Assembly: GCA_900549455.1 (NCBI GenBank)
Contig: UROM01000004.1
Coordinates: 1 to 40,210 of the forward strand
Direction of reading: 5' to 3'
Length of the DNA stretch: 40,210 bases
DNA from: an uncultured Collinsella sp.
GTDB taxonomy: Bacteria; Actinomycetota; Coriobacteriia; Coriobacteriales; Coriobacteriaceae
Positions within the stretch are counted from its first letter, which is position 1; each line of letters opens with the position of its first letter. This document shows positions 8,044-16,010 of this stretch, in pieces. The notes beneath the pieces were generated by a model, which did not search any database, was not told the DNA's origin, and saw nothing but the letters and a program-made list of their open reading frames with translations. The position numbers were made by a program, and so were the translations under genes.

Positions 8044-8565
8044 ATGGTTTTGAACGGTTCGATCAGGGAGCGTGTTTGGCAGATGCTCTCCTGTGGAGGT
8101 TACAGCAGGAGCAGGAAAGTATCTTCTGACGGCTGCGAGGCACTGTATGCAAAAGCCGGCGTACCGTTTTTTCCGGCGGCAAGAAGGTTTTATGAGCGGT
8201 GCAGCGGTCTGTTTTCAGATTGTAAAATAATTTTTGAAACCGGTTCAGACAGCCGCGAGTTTTATTTTTATCTGTATCCTGATATGGGGGAAGGCGCCGC
8301 CGTCGAGCTGTATAAGGCGTATTATGACGAGGGAACATCTGCCGGGGAAAGAATCTGCGGGGAAGCGCTTGCTGCTAAGGCGGCGGCAGGAACGGAAGTT
8401 TTACCTGTCGGAATTATCGGTTATTACTATCCTGCAACGGTGTATGTGGCGGAGGATGGAATGCTGTATTGCGTCCATGAGTATGAATCTGATGTCCGTG
8501 TATTTGCAGATGTTGAAGAAATTCTTGCTGATGAATTACAGGTGCACAGGCCGGCGTTTTCATAA
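8044..8565 (+). CDS. SUKH-3 domain immunity protein
   Basis: A 173-residue protein whose pattern fits the SUKH-3 superfamily: an N-terminal helix leading to GGYSRSRKVSSDGCEAL, then PFFPAARRFYERCSGLF (the fold's characteristic 'fLreFgGL' position), then TEVLPVGIIGYYYPATVYVAEDGMLY, and a terminal FADVEEILADEL helix. SUKH proteins neutralise nuclease and deaminase toxins of polymorphic and contact-dependent systems by binding them in the cytoplasm. The start ATG follows GCGGAGAAAAG. The next gene, 15 bases on, is another immunity-like protein. No toxin, Rhs or two-partner secretion gene is in the window, so it looks like an orphan immunity gene. Confidence 0.75.
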   Translation: MVLNGSIRERVWQMLSCGGYSRSRKVSSDGCEALYAKAGVPFFPAARRFYERCSGLFSDCKIIFETGSDSREFYFYLYPDMGEGAAVELYKAYYDEGTSAGERICGEALAAKAAAGTEVLPVGIIGYYYPATVYVAEDGMLYCVHEYESDVRVFADVEEILADELQVHRPAFS

Positions 8566-8580
8566 AAATGGGGGGACGGC

Positions 8581-8964
8581 ATGGATAAGGAAGAATTTTG
8601 TGACGCCTATATAACATGGTTTCCTGAAAATGAGGAAAGATACAGGGAGCATAAAAGAGAATTTCCCCATATTCTGCTCCATGTATTTTCTGTATTTGCC
8701 ATAAATATTCCTATGGCAGAGGCCTATGCGGGAAAAGACCATGCGGAGTTTGAAAAATTTTGCTCTTTTATTGAATATGTGTGGAGAAAAGCGGATGATG
8801 AAGTGCTGAATGTACTTGACACCACGGTGCTGGAAGGGATATCTGAAAATCTGCCGATGTGGACTGCTTTCGGAAATTGCATTCATGAAGATTTCCGGAC
8901 CTATATCAATACCGTTCTGATCAGGCAGAACATTATGATGTCTGATGTGCCTCCGCTTTGTTGA
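8581..8964 (+). CDS. DUF7674-like small acidic protein, probable immunity protein
   Basis: A 127-residue acidic helical protein. The layout FPENEERYREHKREFPHILLHVF, then FEKFCSFIEYVWRKADDEVLNVLDTTVLEGISE, resembles a family often found beside polymorphic toxins (I place it with DUF7674-type proteins from memory). The start ATG follows GGGGGGACGGC 15 bases after the SUKH-3 gene, so the two are probably co-transcribed. No toxin partner is visible. About 200 bases without a gene follow, holding only the promoter of the next gene. Confidence 0.6.
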   Translation: MDKEEFCDAYITWFPENEERYREHKREFPHILLHVFSVFAINIPMAEAYAGKDHAEFEKFCSFIEYVWRKADDEVLNVLDTTVLEGISENLPMWTAFGNCIHEDFRTYINTVLIRQNIMMSDVPPLC

Positions 8965-9071
8965 ATTAGCTTAATAAAGATAGGGATAGAATATACTGCG
9001 GAGAGACAGTAAGGAATCCTGCTTACATGCAAATCTGTTGATTGATATTTCCGCTGCATTCTTCTAATGAT

Positions 9072-9100
9072 TTGCAAAATAGGATAAAATAAAGAATAAT
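9072..9100 (+). promoter_or_regulatory. Possible promoter of the RclA-like gene
   Basis: TTGCAA at 9072-9077 and AATAAT at 9095-9100 are 17 bases apart. The short inverted pair ACATC...GATGT around 9121-9140 could be an operator. Both are inferred from sequence only. Confidence 0.4.
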
Positions 9101-9170
9101 AGATTGGATTCTGATAAGGGACATCTATTATTTATGATGTTTATAACAGGTAAGACAGAAAGGAATATAT

Positions 9171-10520
9171 ATGGATCAGAAATTTGATACGATTGTCATC
9201 GGTTTCGGCAAGGCGGGGAAGACGCTGGCGGCGAAACTGGCAAAGCAGGGCGAAAAAGTGGCGCTGATTGAAAAGGATGCCCGTATGTACGGAGGTACAT
9301 GCATCAATGTGGGGTGTATTCCTTCCAAACGGCTGGTGATGGAAGCGGAGCTGGCGCCTGCCCATGATTTTGAAGCGCAGAGCGAGTATTACCATGTGGC
9401 GGTGCAGGAGAAAAAGAAATTGACAGCAGCGCTTCGCATGGCCAATTATAATAAGCTTATCGATGCCGGCGTGCAGGTCATCAATGGCACGGCTTCTTTT
9501 CTTGACGGAAAAACGATCGAGGTGAAGGGGGCACACGATACGGTGCAGATACTTTCCGCATCGAAATTTATTATTAATACCGGCGCCCGTCCAATGATTC
9601 CCGCTGTGCCCGGTGTGGAAAATAACCGCTTTGTGTTCACGTCCGAAACCATGATGGACAATGAAACACTGCCCCGCCGGCTGACAATTATCGGCGGCGG
9701 ATATATAGGACTGGAATTTGCTTCCATGTATGCCCGTTTCGGAAGCAAAGTGACGATCCTCCAGAACGGTTCTGTATTTCTGCCGAAAGAAGACCGGGAT
9801 ATGGCGGAAGCGGTTGAAAATGTATTGAAATCTTATGGCGTGTTCGTCATTACGGGAGCCGGTCTGAAGGAAATCAAAGAAGGGACGGCGGTTTATACAA
9901 AGAACGGAGAGGAAGATACGCTGGACGGCGATGCCATTCTTCTCGCCACGGGACGCGGGCCGAATACGGAAGGTCTTCATGCGGAACGGGCCGGTGTGGA
10001 ATTGACAAAGCGGGGCGCCGTCGTTACCGATAAGCATCTGCGGACAACCGCGGAAAATATCTGGGCGGCCGGCGATGTGTGCGGCAATCTGCAGTTCACC
10101 TATATTTCTCTGGATGACAGCCGCATTATTCTTTCCGATATGCAGGGTGATGGAAGCCGTACGACAGAGAACCGCGGTGCTTTCGCTTACTCTGTCTTCA
10201 TGGAGCCGTCTTTTTCCCGTGTAGGCCTGTCGGAGAAAGAAGCGGCGGATAAAGGGCTGAATTACCGTGTGGTGCGGATGAATACCGATATGATTCCGAA
10301 AGCGAAAGTTCTCCGCAAGACGACGGGGATGCTGAAGGCGGTCATTGATAAAGACAGTGGGAAGATTTTCGGTGCGGCACTTTTCTGTCCCGAATCTTAC
10401 GAAATTATCAATATGGTGAAGTTAGCGATGGATCATGATTTGGATTACACGGTGCTCCGTGATTTTATCTACACGCATCCCACCATGTCCGAAGGGCTGA
10501 ATGATTTGTTTGCCTTATAA
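9171..10520 (+). CDS. RclA-like pyridine nucleotide-disulfide oxidoreductase
   Basis: A 449-residue class I flavoprotein. It has an N-terminal FAD-binding Rossmann motif (IVIGFGKAGKTLA), the redox-active disulfide GGTCINVGCIPSKR at about residues 42-55, a second Rossmann motif for NAD(P)H (LTIIGGGYIGLEFASM at about 175), the FAD-contacting AAGDVCG near 300, and a C-terminal YTHPTMSEGLNDLF. Lack of a lipoamide-type HxxxxE and the HPTMSE ending point to the RclA/YkgC group, whose E. coli member is a copper-reducing flavoprotein protecting against reactive chlorine. Mercuric reductase is less likely because there is no N-terminal metal domain or C-terminal CC. It is transcribed alone and followed by a terminator. 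A role in redox or metal stress is inferred. Confidence 0.85.
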   Translation: MDQKFDTIVIGFGKAGKTLAAKLAKQGEKVALIEKDARMYGGTCINVGCIPSKRLVMEAELAPAHDFEAQSEYYHVAVQEKKKLTAALRMANYNKLIDAGVQVINGTASFLDGKTIEVKGAHDTVQILSASKFIINTGARPMIPAVPGVENNRFVFTSETMMDNETLPRRLTIIGGGYIGLEFASMYARFGSKVTILQNGSVFLPKEDRDMAEAVENVLKSYGVFVITGAGLKEIKEGTAVYTKNGEEDTLDGDAILLATGRGPNTEGLHAERAGVELTKRGAVVTDKHLRTTAENIWAAGDVCGNLQFTYISLDDSRIILSDMQGDGSRTTENRGAFAYSVFMEPSFSRVGLSEKEAADKGLNYRVVRMNTDMIPKAKVLRKTTGMLKAVIDKDSGKIFGAALFCPESYEIINMVKLAMDHDLDYTVLRDFIYTHPTMSEGLNDLFAL

Positions 10521-10602
10521 AAGCGGATAACGGCTGGCGGAAACCGGAAAACGAGAAGGCGGATAAATCTATCCGGAGTCCGGAAAAAGCCTGACAATAA
10601 GG

Positions 10603-10642
10603 ACAGCATATCTTATTTATGAGATGTGCTGTTTTTTATTTT
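10603..10642 (+). terminator. Intrinsic terminator of the RclA-like gene
   Basis: ACAGCATATCT (10603-10613) pairs with AGATGTGCTGT (about 10622-10632, one G-T pair), followed by a T-rich run GTTTTTTATTTTT. It lies about 80 bases past the stop. Confidence 0.85.
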
Positions 10643-10673
10643 TACCCAATGGAGTATGTGATAAGAAAACAAA

Positions 10674-10960
10674 CAGAAACCAGAGAACAGAAATCAGAAA
10701 ACAGAAGACAGGTATCAGAAAACAGAAGACAGGTATCAGAAAGCAGATATCAGAGAACAGACGCCAGAAATCAGAAAACAGATGTCAGAAATCAGCAGAC
10801 AGAAAACGGAAATCAGAAGACAGAAGACAGAAATCAGAGCACAGAGAACAGATAACAGAAACCAGAGGACAGAAATCAGAAAACAGAAAACAGAAGACAG
10901 AAGACAGAAAACGGATGTCAGAAATCAGAAAACAGGAATCAGGAATCAGAAATCAGATAT
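10674..10960. repeat. Heptamer tandem array, 41 units of CAGAAAN-type
   Basis: The 287 bases divide into exactly 41 consecutive 7-bp units without an insertion or deletion. Every unit starts with CAG (two start with CGG). The last four bases vary in a limited way: AAAA, AAAT, AAGA, AGAA, GTAT, ATGT and similar. Early units repeat as a block of three (CAGAAAA CAGAAGA CAGGTAT, twice). Because 7 is not a multiple of 3, open frames through it give low-complexity ENRRQVS/QKTEDRN-like peptides with no ribosome site; it is non-coding. It lies between the terminators of the RclA-like gene and the one before azlC. Confidence 0.95.
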
Positions 10961-10965
10961 CGAGG

Positions 10966-11020
10966 CTGTGGGCTGTCATCTGCCTGAGAGTGAGTGATCC
11001 ACGGCTGCCCGCAGTTTTTT
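10966..11020 (+). terminator. Hairpin with T tract before azlC
   Basis: CTGTGGGC at 10966-10973 pairs with GCCCGCAG at 11007-11014 (one G-T pair), followed by a run of seven T. It may end read-through from the heptamer array or act as an attenuator in the azlC leader; I see no T-box motif. Confidence 0.5.
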
Positions 11021-11153
11021 TATTTCCCCAGACGGAAGTGTTCCGGAATATGCTTGGGAATGATCCTTTATGTGTCTTCTGCCCATGCATTGAAAGATGA
11101 AATGAAAGCTGATAGTATATGTATACTGTTTATGTCGGAAGAGGGGGATAGGA

Positions 11154-11372
11154 TTGGAGCAGAAACGGGAAAGCGGGGCATGGAAGGCTTTTCAGGAAGC
11201 GTTTCCTTACACGGTTCCTATTTTCGCAGGATTCTGGTTCGTAGCGTTTTCTTATGGGATTTATATGCATTCTATGGGGTTCAGCTTTCTTTATCCTGCC
11301 CTTATGGCGGCATTCATTTTCGGCGGTTCACTGGAGTTCGTCGTAGTGACAATGCTTATGAGCCCGTTTGCC
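11154..11372 (+). CDS. azlC: AzlC-family branched-chain amino acid exporter subunit, N-terminal third only
   Basis: About 70 residues matching the start of AzlC, the large subunit of the AzlCD branched-chain amino acid exporter in the cytoplasmic membrane. Visible are WKAFQEAFPYTVPIFAGFW, the first hydrophobic segments FVAFSYGIYMHSMGFSFLYP, and FGGSLEFVVVTML. Translation probably starts at TTG 11154 after GAGGGGGATAGG. The remaining membrane segments are absent: from about 11352-11372 the frame continues as FabK. The expected azlD is also missing. The break is best explained as a chimeric assembly join, not as a natural truncation. Confidence 0.85.
11352..11372. other. Chimeric join between two genomes
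   Basis: Upstream sequence encodes AzlC in a moderate-G+C Firmicute style; downstream sequence encodes FabK in a high-G+C, GCC/GAG/CTC-biased style. The frame stays open because AzlC and FabK both plausibly read ML-x-SPFA here, so about 20 shared bases would bridge two contigs. Composition changes within a few tens of bases and stays changed to the right end. Confidence 0.9.
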
Positions 11373-12083
11373 GACCAGGTCGCGCAGGTTGTGATTGACG
11401 AGCAGGTGCCGGTCGTCGTGACGGGTGCCGGCAATCCCACCAAGTACATGAAGGCTTGGAACGACGCCGGCATCAAGGTCATCCCGGTCGTTGCCTCGGT
11501 GGCGCTGGCGCGTCTCGTGGCGCGTCGTGGGGCCACCGCCGTGGTTGCCGAAGGCACCGAATCGGGTGGACATATTGGCGAGACATCGACGATGGCGCTC
11601 GTTCCGCAGGTTGTCGACGCGGTCGATGTCCCCGTTGTGGCAGCTGGCGGTATCGCCGATGGTCGCGGCGTGGCAGCGGCCTTTATGCTTGGCGCCGCTG
11701 GCGTCCAGGTGGGAACACGCTTTCTGGTCGCAAACGAGTGCACCGTATCCGAACAGTACAAAGAGCTGGTGCTCAAGGCAGGAGACACCTCGACGCGCGC
11801 GACTGGCCGTTCGACGGGGCATCCGGTGCGTGCGCTTAAGAGCCCCTTCACCAACGCGTATGCCAAGAACGAGGCGGCGGGCGCAAGCCCCGAGGAGCTC
11901 GGGGCCATGGGCACGGGCGCGCTTCGTAAAGCCGCAAAGGACGGTAATTACGAAGAGGGCTCGTTTTTGTGCGGACAGGTTGCCGGTATGGTCAACGAAC
12001 GCCAAAGCGCACGTGAAATCGTTGACGACCTGGTCGATGGTGCCGAGCGCGTTCTGAAGGGTGCGTCCACATGGGTAGCGTAG
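11352..12083 (+). CDS. fabK: Enoyl-ACP reductase II (FabK), N-terminus missing at the chimeric join
   Basis: FabK is the FMN-dependent NAD(P)H enoyl-ACP reductase that completes each cycle of fatty acid elongation. About 243 residues are present of a usual ~315; the first ~70, with the GGMAWV-type FMN-binding start, are lost at the join. Remaining landmarks: MLMSPFADQV, VVVTGAGNPTKYM, IPVVASVALARL, AEGTESGGHIGE with its conserved His, VAAGGIADGRGVAAAFMLGA, VQVGTRF and the C-terminal GQVAGMV. The stop overlaps the fabD start by 13 bases. Position ahead of fabD-fabG-fabF-accB-fabZ-accC-accDA matches the streptococcal fab order, so acpP and fabH probably lie upstream in the real genome. Confidence 0.93.
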   Translation: MLMSPFADQVAQVVIDEQVPVVVTGAGNPTKYMKAWNDAGIKVIPVVASVALARLVARRGATAVVAEGTESGGHIGETSTMALVPQVVDAVDVPVVAAGGIADGRGVAAAFMLGAAGVQVGTRFLVANECTVSEQYKELVLKAGDTSTRATGRSTGHPVRALKSPFTNAYAKNEAAGASPEELGAMGTGALRKAAKDGNYEEGSFLCGQVAGMVNERQSAREIVDDLVDGAERVLKGASTWVA

Positions 12084-12997
12084 CGTTTTTGTTCGCCGGC
12101 CAGGGTGCCCAACACCCCGCGATGGGCGTCGACCTGATCGAGGCATCGCCGGCGGCTGCCGAGGTGTTCGCCATTGCCGACGAGGTGCGTCCGGGAACCA
12201 GCGAGCAGTGCCGGAACGCCTCCAAGGAGGAGCTCTCGCAGACCGAGAACACGCAGCCGTGCGTGTTCGTTCATGACCTGGCAGCGGCTGTCGCCCTGCG
12301 TGAGCGCGGCGTGGCGCCTGCCGCCTGTGCGGGATTTTCGCTGGGCGAGGTCGCCGCGCTCACCTTTGCGGGGGCATTCGATACGCGAGCGGGTTTTGAG
12401 CTCGTGTGTGAGCGCGCGGCATTGATGGCCGCGGCTGCCGAGCGCCATCCGGGCGGCATGCGCGCCGTCATCAAGCTCGATGCGGCGCAAGTCGAGGACC
12501 TGGCAAAACAGGCCGGCGAGGACTGCTGGCCGGTCAACTACAACAGCCCGCAGCAGACGGTTGTGGCCGGAGCGCCCGATGAGTTGCAGACCCTCGACGT
12601 CCTGGTAAAAGAGGCTGGCGGCCGCGCCATGAAGGTCGCGGTGTCGGGTGCATTCCATAGCCCCTATATGGCCGAGGCGACTGAGGGGCTGGCAACGTAT
12701 ATCCAAGCCGGCCACGCGCCGTCTCCGCTGCTGATTCCGGTCATGGCAAACATGACGGCGGCGCCCTATCCGGCGGACCCGCGAGCAGTATCGGACGTGC
12801 TGGCCAACCAGGTGAGCCATGCCGTGCGCTGGGTCGACACGCTGCACACTCTGCAGGATCAGGGCATCGACACGTTTATTGAGGTCGGCCCCGGCAAAAC
12901 GCTGTCCGGCCTGGTCAAGCGTACGTTGAGCGACGTTCGTGTGTATTCGTGCGAGACGGCCGAGCAGGTCGCAGCTATTGCCGACGAGCTCGCATAG
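12071..12997 (+). CDS. fabD: Malonyl-CoA:ACP transacylase
   Basis: FabD moves malonate from CoA to acyl carrier protein to supply elongation units. The 308-residue length is normal. Motifs: FLFAGQGAQ at the N-terminus, the nucleophile elbow GFSLGEVAAL at about residues 92-101 (catalytic Ser), VSGAFHSPYM with the catalytic His at about 195, and FIEVGPGKTLSGLVKR near the end. ATG 12071 lies within the end of fabK (13-base overlap), so translation is coupled. The gene is cytoplasmic and part of the fab operon. The call is secure. Confidence 0.95.
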   Translation: MGSVAFLFAGQGAQHPAMGVDLIEASPAAAEVFAIADEVRPGTSEQCRNASKEELSQTENTQPCVFVHDLAAAVALRERGVAPAACAGFSLGEVAALTFAGAFDTRAGFELVCERAALMAAAAERHPGGMRAVIKLDAAQVEDLAKQAGEDCWPVNYNSPQQTVVAGAPDELQTLDVLVKEAGGRAMKVAVSGAFHSPYMAEATEGLATYIQAGHAPSPLLIPVMANMTAAPYPADPRAVSDVLANQVSHAVRWVDTLHTLQDQGIDTFIEVGPGKTLSGLVKRTLSDVRVYSCETAEQVAAIADELA

Positions 12998-13027
12998 TCC
13001 ACAGGGCTGTAACCCGAAAGGAATGAC

Positions 13028-13801
13028 ATGAGCAACTTGAACAATGGCGCGCTCGAGCGCAACGACTCACGTCGCGTGGCACTGGTCACGGGCGGCTCGC
13101 GGGGTATCGGCCGCGCCTGCGCTATCGGTCTGGCGGAGGATGGCTACGATATCGCCGTCGTCTATGCCGGCAACGTCGATGCGGCGCGCGAGACGTGCGA
13201 CGCCTGCGAGGCGGCTGGCGCCACGGCGCGCGCATATCAATGCGACGTGGCCGATCCCGCTGCCGTCAACGCGTGCGTGGAAGCGGTCCTCAACGACTTT
13301 GGCTCCATTTGGGCGCTCGTCAACAACGCTGGCATCACGCGCGACGGCCTGCTCATGCGTATGGGTGACGATGCCTTCGACCGCGTGCTCGATGTCAATC
13401 TCAAGGGCACGTTCAATACGACGCGCGCGCTCACCAAGACCTTTATGCGCCAGCGCGGCGGTTGCGTCATCAACATGAGCTCGGTTGTGGGCCTGATGGG
13501 CAATGCCGGGCAGGCTAACTACGCTGCCTCCAAGGCGGGCGTGATCGGCCTGACCAAGGCGGTGGCGCGCGAGTTTGCGCCCCGCGGCGTTCGAGTGAAC
13601 GCGGTTGCCCCCGGGTTTGTCGAGACCGATATGACGGCAAAGCTCTCTGAGAAGGTGCGTGCGGCAACCGAGGAGCAGATTCCCCTTAAGCGTATGGCGC
13701 AGCCCGAGGAGGTGGCCGGTGTGGTGCGCTTTTTAGCGAGCGATGCGGCTGCCTACATTACGGGCGAGGTCGTGCGCGTCGACGGCGGAATGGCGATGTA
13801 G
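13028..13801 (+). CDS. fabG: 3-oxoacyl-ACP reductase
   Basis: FabG reduces 3-oxoacyl-ACP with NADPH. It is a 257-residue short-chain dehydrogenase with the cofactor motif TGGSRGIGRA at about residues 22-31, the NNAG motif (VNNAGITRDGLLMRM), the catalytic Ser in INMSSVVG, the YxxxK pair in QANYAASKAG, and the C-terminal YITGEVVRVDGGMAM typical of FabG. It starts at ATG 13028 after GAAAGGAATGAC, 30 bases past fabD. The first ~15 residues form a short extension before the Rossmann fold. Operon position between fabD and fabF supports FabG rather than another SDR. Confidence 0.95.
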   Translation: MSNLNNGALERNDSRRVALVTGGSRGIGRACAIGLAEDGYDIAVVYAGNVDAARETCDACEAAGATARAYQCDVADPAAVNACVEAVLNDFGSIWALVNNAGITRDGLLMRMGDDAFDRVLDVNLKGTFNTTRALTKTFMRQRGGCVINMSSVVGLMGNAGQANYAASKAGVIGLTKAVAREFAPRGVRVNAVAPGFVETDMTAKLSEKVRAATEEQIPLKRMAQPEEVAGVVRFLASDAAAYITGEVVRVDGGMAM

Positions 13802-13840
13802 AAACCAGAGCCGAAGAACGGCTTGGATGAGGAGACCATG

Positions 13841-15088
13841 ATGGAACAGAGAGTTGCAATCACCGGCATCGGTGCCGTATCGCCGCTCGGCAACACCGCG
13901 CTTGCCACCTGGGCGGCAATGTGCGCCGGCACGTGCGGCATCGGCCCGATCACGCACTTCGATACCGATGCGTTTGCGGTTAAGGTAGCGGCCGAGGTCA
14001 AGGGCTTTGACGGCAACGAGTACTTTGGCAAGCGTGACGCCAAGCACCTGGACCCCTGCGTCCAGTTTGCCCTGGCAGCGTCGGACGAGGCCATGCACGA
14101 TGCGGGCTTTGATGTCGAGGGCGCCATCGATTGCGAGCGCCTGGGCGTCTACGTGGGTTCAGGCGTGGGCGGCATGCAGACGCTTGTCGACAACGTTCAC
14201 ACGATCGCCGATCGCGGGCCTCGTCGCGCATCGCCCTATATGATCGCGATGATGATCCCCAACATGGCATCGGGCAATATCGCGATCCGTCACAAGGCAA
14301 AGGGCCCGACCCTGCCCGTGGTGACCGCGTGCGCGACCTCGGCCCATGCCGTGGGCGAGGCGTTCCGCGCCATCAAGCACGGCTATGCCGATGCAATCCT
14401 GGCTGGCGGTGCCGAGGCCGCAATCATCCCCGATGCCGTTGCGGGCTTTACGTCCTGCCGCGCATTGACCACCAACCCCGATCCCGCGACGGCTTGCCGC
14501 CCGTTCGATGCAGACCGCGACGGCTTTGTGATGGGCGAGGGCGCCTGCGTGCTGGCACTCGAGAGCATGGAGCATGCGCAGGCGCGCGGTGCGCACATTT
14601 ATGCCGAGGTCGTGGGTTACGGCAACACCGATGATGCCTATCACATCACGAGCCCCGATCCCGAGGTTGCCGGCATTGCCCGCGCGATATCGCTGGCAGT
14701 GGCCGAGGGCGACGTTAAGCCTTCCGAGGGCCTCTACATCAATGCCCACGGCACCTCGACCAAGCTCAACGATTCGTCCGAGACGGCGGGCATTAAGCGT
14801 GCGCTCGGCGAGGACGCGGCACGCGCCGCGCACGTCTCGTCGACCAAGTCAATGACCGGCCACATGATCGGTGCTACGGGTGCCATCGAGGTCATGGCCT
14901 GTGCCATGGCGCTCGAGCAGGGCGTGGTGCCCCCGACCATTAACTATCACACGCCCGATCCCGCCTGCGATCTTGACTACACGCCCAATCGCGCGGTTCG
15001 CGCCGACCTTACCTGGGCGCTTTCGACCAACCTGGGCTTTGGCGGGCACAACGCCGCCATCGCGCTGCGTAGATATACGAGGAGCTAG
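13841..15088 (+). CDS. fabF: 3-oxoacyl-ACP synthase II
   Basis: FabF condenses malonyl-ACP with acyl-ACP during elongation. It is 415 residues long, normal for the family. The catalytic Cys is in VVTACATSAHAVGEA, and the two active-site His are in INAHGTSTKLND and SMTGHMIGATGAIE; the ending STNLGFGGHNAAIALR is typical of KAS II. ATG 13841 is 5 bases from AGGAGA (13830-13835); the adjacent ATG at 13838 is too close to it. It lies between fabG and accB, 3 bases before accB. Recognition is secure. Confidence 0.95.
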   Translation: MEQRVAITGIGAVSPLGNTALATWAAMCAGTCGIGPITHFDTDAFAVKVAAEVKGFDGNEYFGKRDAKHLDPCVQFALAASDEAMHDAGFDVEGAIDCERLGVYVGSGVGGMQTLVDNVHTIADRGPRRASPYMIAMMIPNMASGNIAIRHKAKGPTLPVVTACATSAHAVGEAFRAIKHGYADAILAGGAEAAIIPDAVAGFTSCRALTTNPDPATACRPFDADRDGFVMGEGACVLALESMEHAQARGAHIYAEVVGYGNTDDAYHITSPDPEVAGIARAISLAVAEGDVKPSEGLYINAHGTSTKLNDSSETAGIKRALGEDAARAAHVSSTKSMTGHMIGATGAIEVMACAMALEQGVVPPTINYHTPDPACDLDYTPNRAVRADLTWALSTNLGFGGHNAAIALRRYTRS

Positions 15089-15091
15089 AGC

Positions 15092-15568
15092 ATGGATTCC
15101 AAAAGACTTGCCGAGATAGCCGATGTGATGGAGGACCGCGGCCTCACGCGCGTACGCGTTGAGGAGCCCGATGGCACCGCGGTCGAACTCGAGCGCGCGA
15201 GCGCCGCACAGCCGGTTGCCGTGCCCATGCCTATGCCGGGTGCCGTGACTGCTCCGGCGGTGGCTCCTGTCGCCATGCCTGCCGCCGCGCCGGAGCCCGC
15301 CGCGCAGGCGCCTGCCGCCGCACCGGAGCCTAAGGGCACCGAGGTGACCGCTCCCATGGTCGGCGTTTTCTATGCTGCCCCGGCGCCGGGCGACGAACCG
15401 TTTGTGCACGTGGGCTCCAAGGTCAAAGCCGGCGAGACTCTCTGCATCATCGAGGCCATGAAGGTCCTCAACGAGGTGACGGCCGAGGCGGACGGCGAGG
15501 TGCTCGAGATCTGCGTGGCCGACGGCGACCTCGTGGAGTTCGGCAGCTGCCTCATGAGAATCGGATAG
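15092..15568 (+). CDS. accB: Biotin carboxyl carrier protein of acetyl-CoA carboxylase
   Basis: AccB carries the biotin that shuttles CO2 between biotin carboxylase and carboxyltransferase. It has 158 residues: an N-terminal dimerisation segment (MDSKRLAEIADVMEDRG), a flexible Ala/Pro-rich linker at about residues 45-85, and a biotinyl domain with the target lysine in IEAMKVLNEVTAE at about residue 120. The domain starts with TAPMVGVFYAAPAPG and includes the thumb sequence expected of acetyl-CoA carboxylase BCCPs. It follows fabF by 3 bases and sits just before fabZ, as in streptococci. Confidence 0.95.
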   Translation: MDSKRLAEIADVMEDRGLTRVRVEEPDGTAVELERASAAQPVAVPMPMPGAVTAPAVAPVAMPAAAPEPAAQAPAAAPEPKGTEVTAPMVGVFYAAPAPGDEPFVHVGSKVKAGETLCIIEAMKVLNEVTAEADGEVLEICVADGDLVEFGSCLMRIG

Positions 15569-15577
15569 GTGATATCC

Positions 15578-16000
15578 ATGAACAAAGAAGAGCTTAAAGA
15601 ACTGTTACCGCATCGCGAACCGATGCTTTTGCTTGACGAAGCCGAGCTGGTGGGTGACGAGGCCCACGGCAAGATCACGATTACGGGCGACGAGTACTTT
15701 TTGCAGGGGCATTTTCCGGGAAACCCGGTCGTCCCCGGCGTGATTCAGTGCGAGATGCTCGCCCAAAACTGCTGCGTGCTGCTGATGGGCGATGAGGAAG
15801 CGCGCGGCGCGACACCGTTCTATACGAGTCTGGACAAGGTGCGCTTTAAGCGTCCGGTGCGCCCGGGCGACACGGTGGATCTGGTGTGCTCCATCACGCG
15901 TGCGCGCGGGCCGTTCCGCTTTGCGACGGGTACTGCGAGCGTCAACGGTGAGGTTTGCTGCCGCGCCGACATGTCTTTTGCACTCATGCACGAAAGTTAA
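15578..16000 (+). CDS. fabZ: 3-hydroxyacyl-ACP dehydratase FabZ
   Basis: FabZ removes water from 3-hydroxyacyl-ACP to give the trans-2-enoyl substrate of FabK. It is 140 residues long, one hot-dog domain, with LLPHREPMLLLDE, the catalytic His in LQGHFPGNPVVPGV and the catalytic Glu in IQCEMLAQ. ATG 15578 is chosen because it matches the family N-terminus; a GTG at 15569 overlaps the accB stop region and is possible. The gene lies between accB and accC. No fabA or fabM-type isomerase is visible here, so the route to unsaturated fatty acids is not shown in the window. Confidence 0.93.
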   Translation: MNKEELKELLPHREPMLLLDEAELVGDEAHGKITITGDEYFLQGHFPGNPVVPGVIQCEMLAQNCCVLLMGDEEARGATPFYTSLDKVRFKRPVRPGDTVDLVCSITRARGPFRFATGTASVNGEVCCRADMSFALMHES

Positions 16001-16010
16001 GGAAGGCTTC

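Noticed and set aside
7865..8053. 62-residue open frame between the small immunity-type genes
   Set aside because: It overlaps the end of the 7561 gene out of frame, lacks a ribosome site and has no protein-like pattern.
10619..11100. Open frames through the heptamer array as repeat proteins
   Set aside because: All three frames are open because the 7-bp unit avoids stops; no ribosome site or conserved ends, and terminators flank the region.
11154..12083. A natural AzlC-FabK fusion enzyme
   Set aside because: Membrane exporter start and soluble FMN enzyme end have no functional logic; both halves are truncated, and composition changes exactly at the join.
15792..16010. N-terminal extension of AccC
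   Set aside because: The frame is open inside fabZ, but the peptide is Arg-rich shadow sequence; ATG 16011 has a ribosome site and the family N-terminus.
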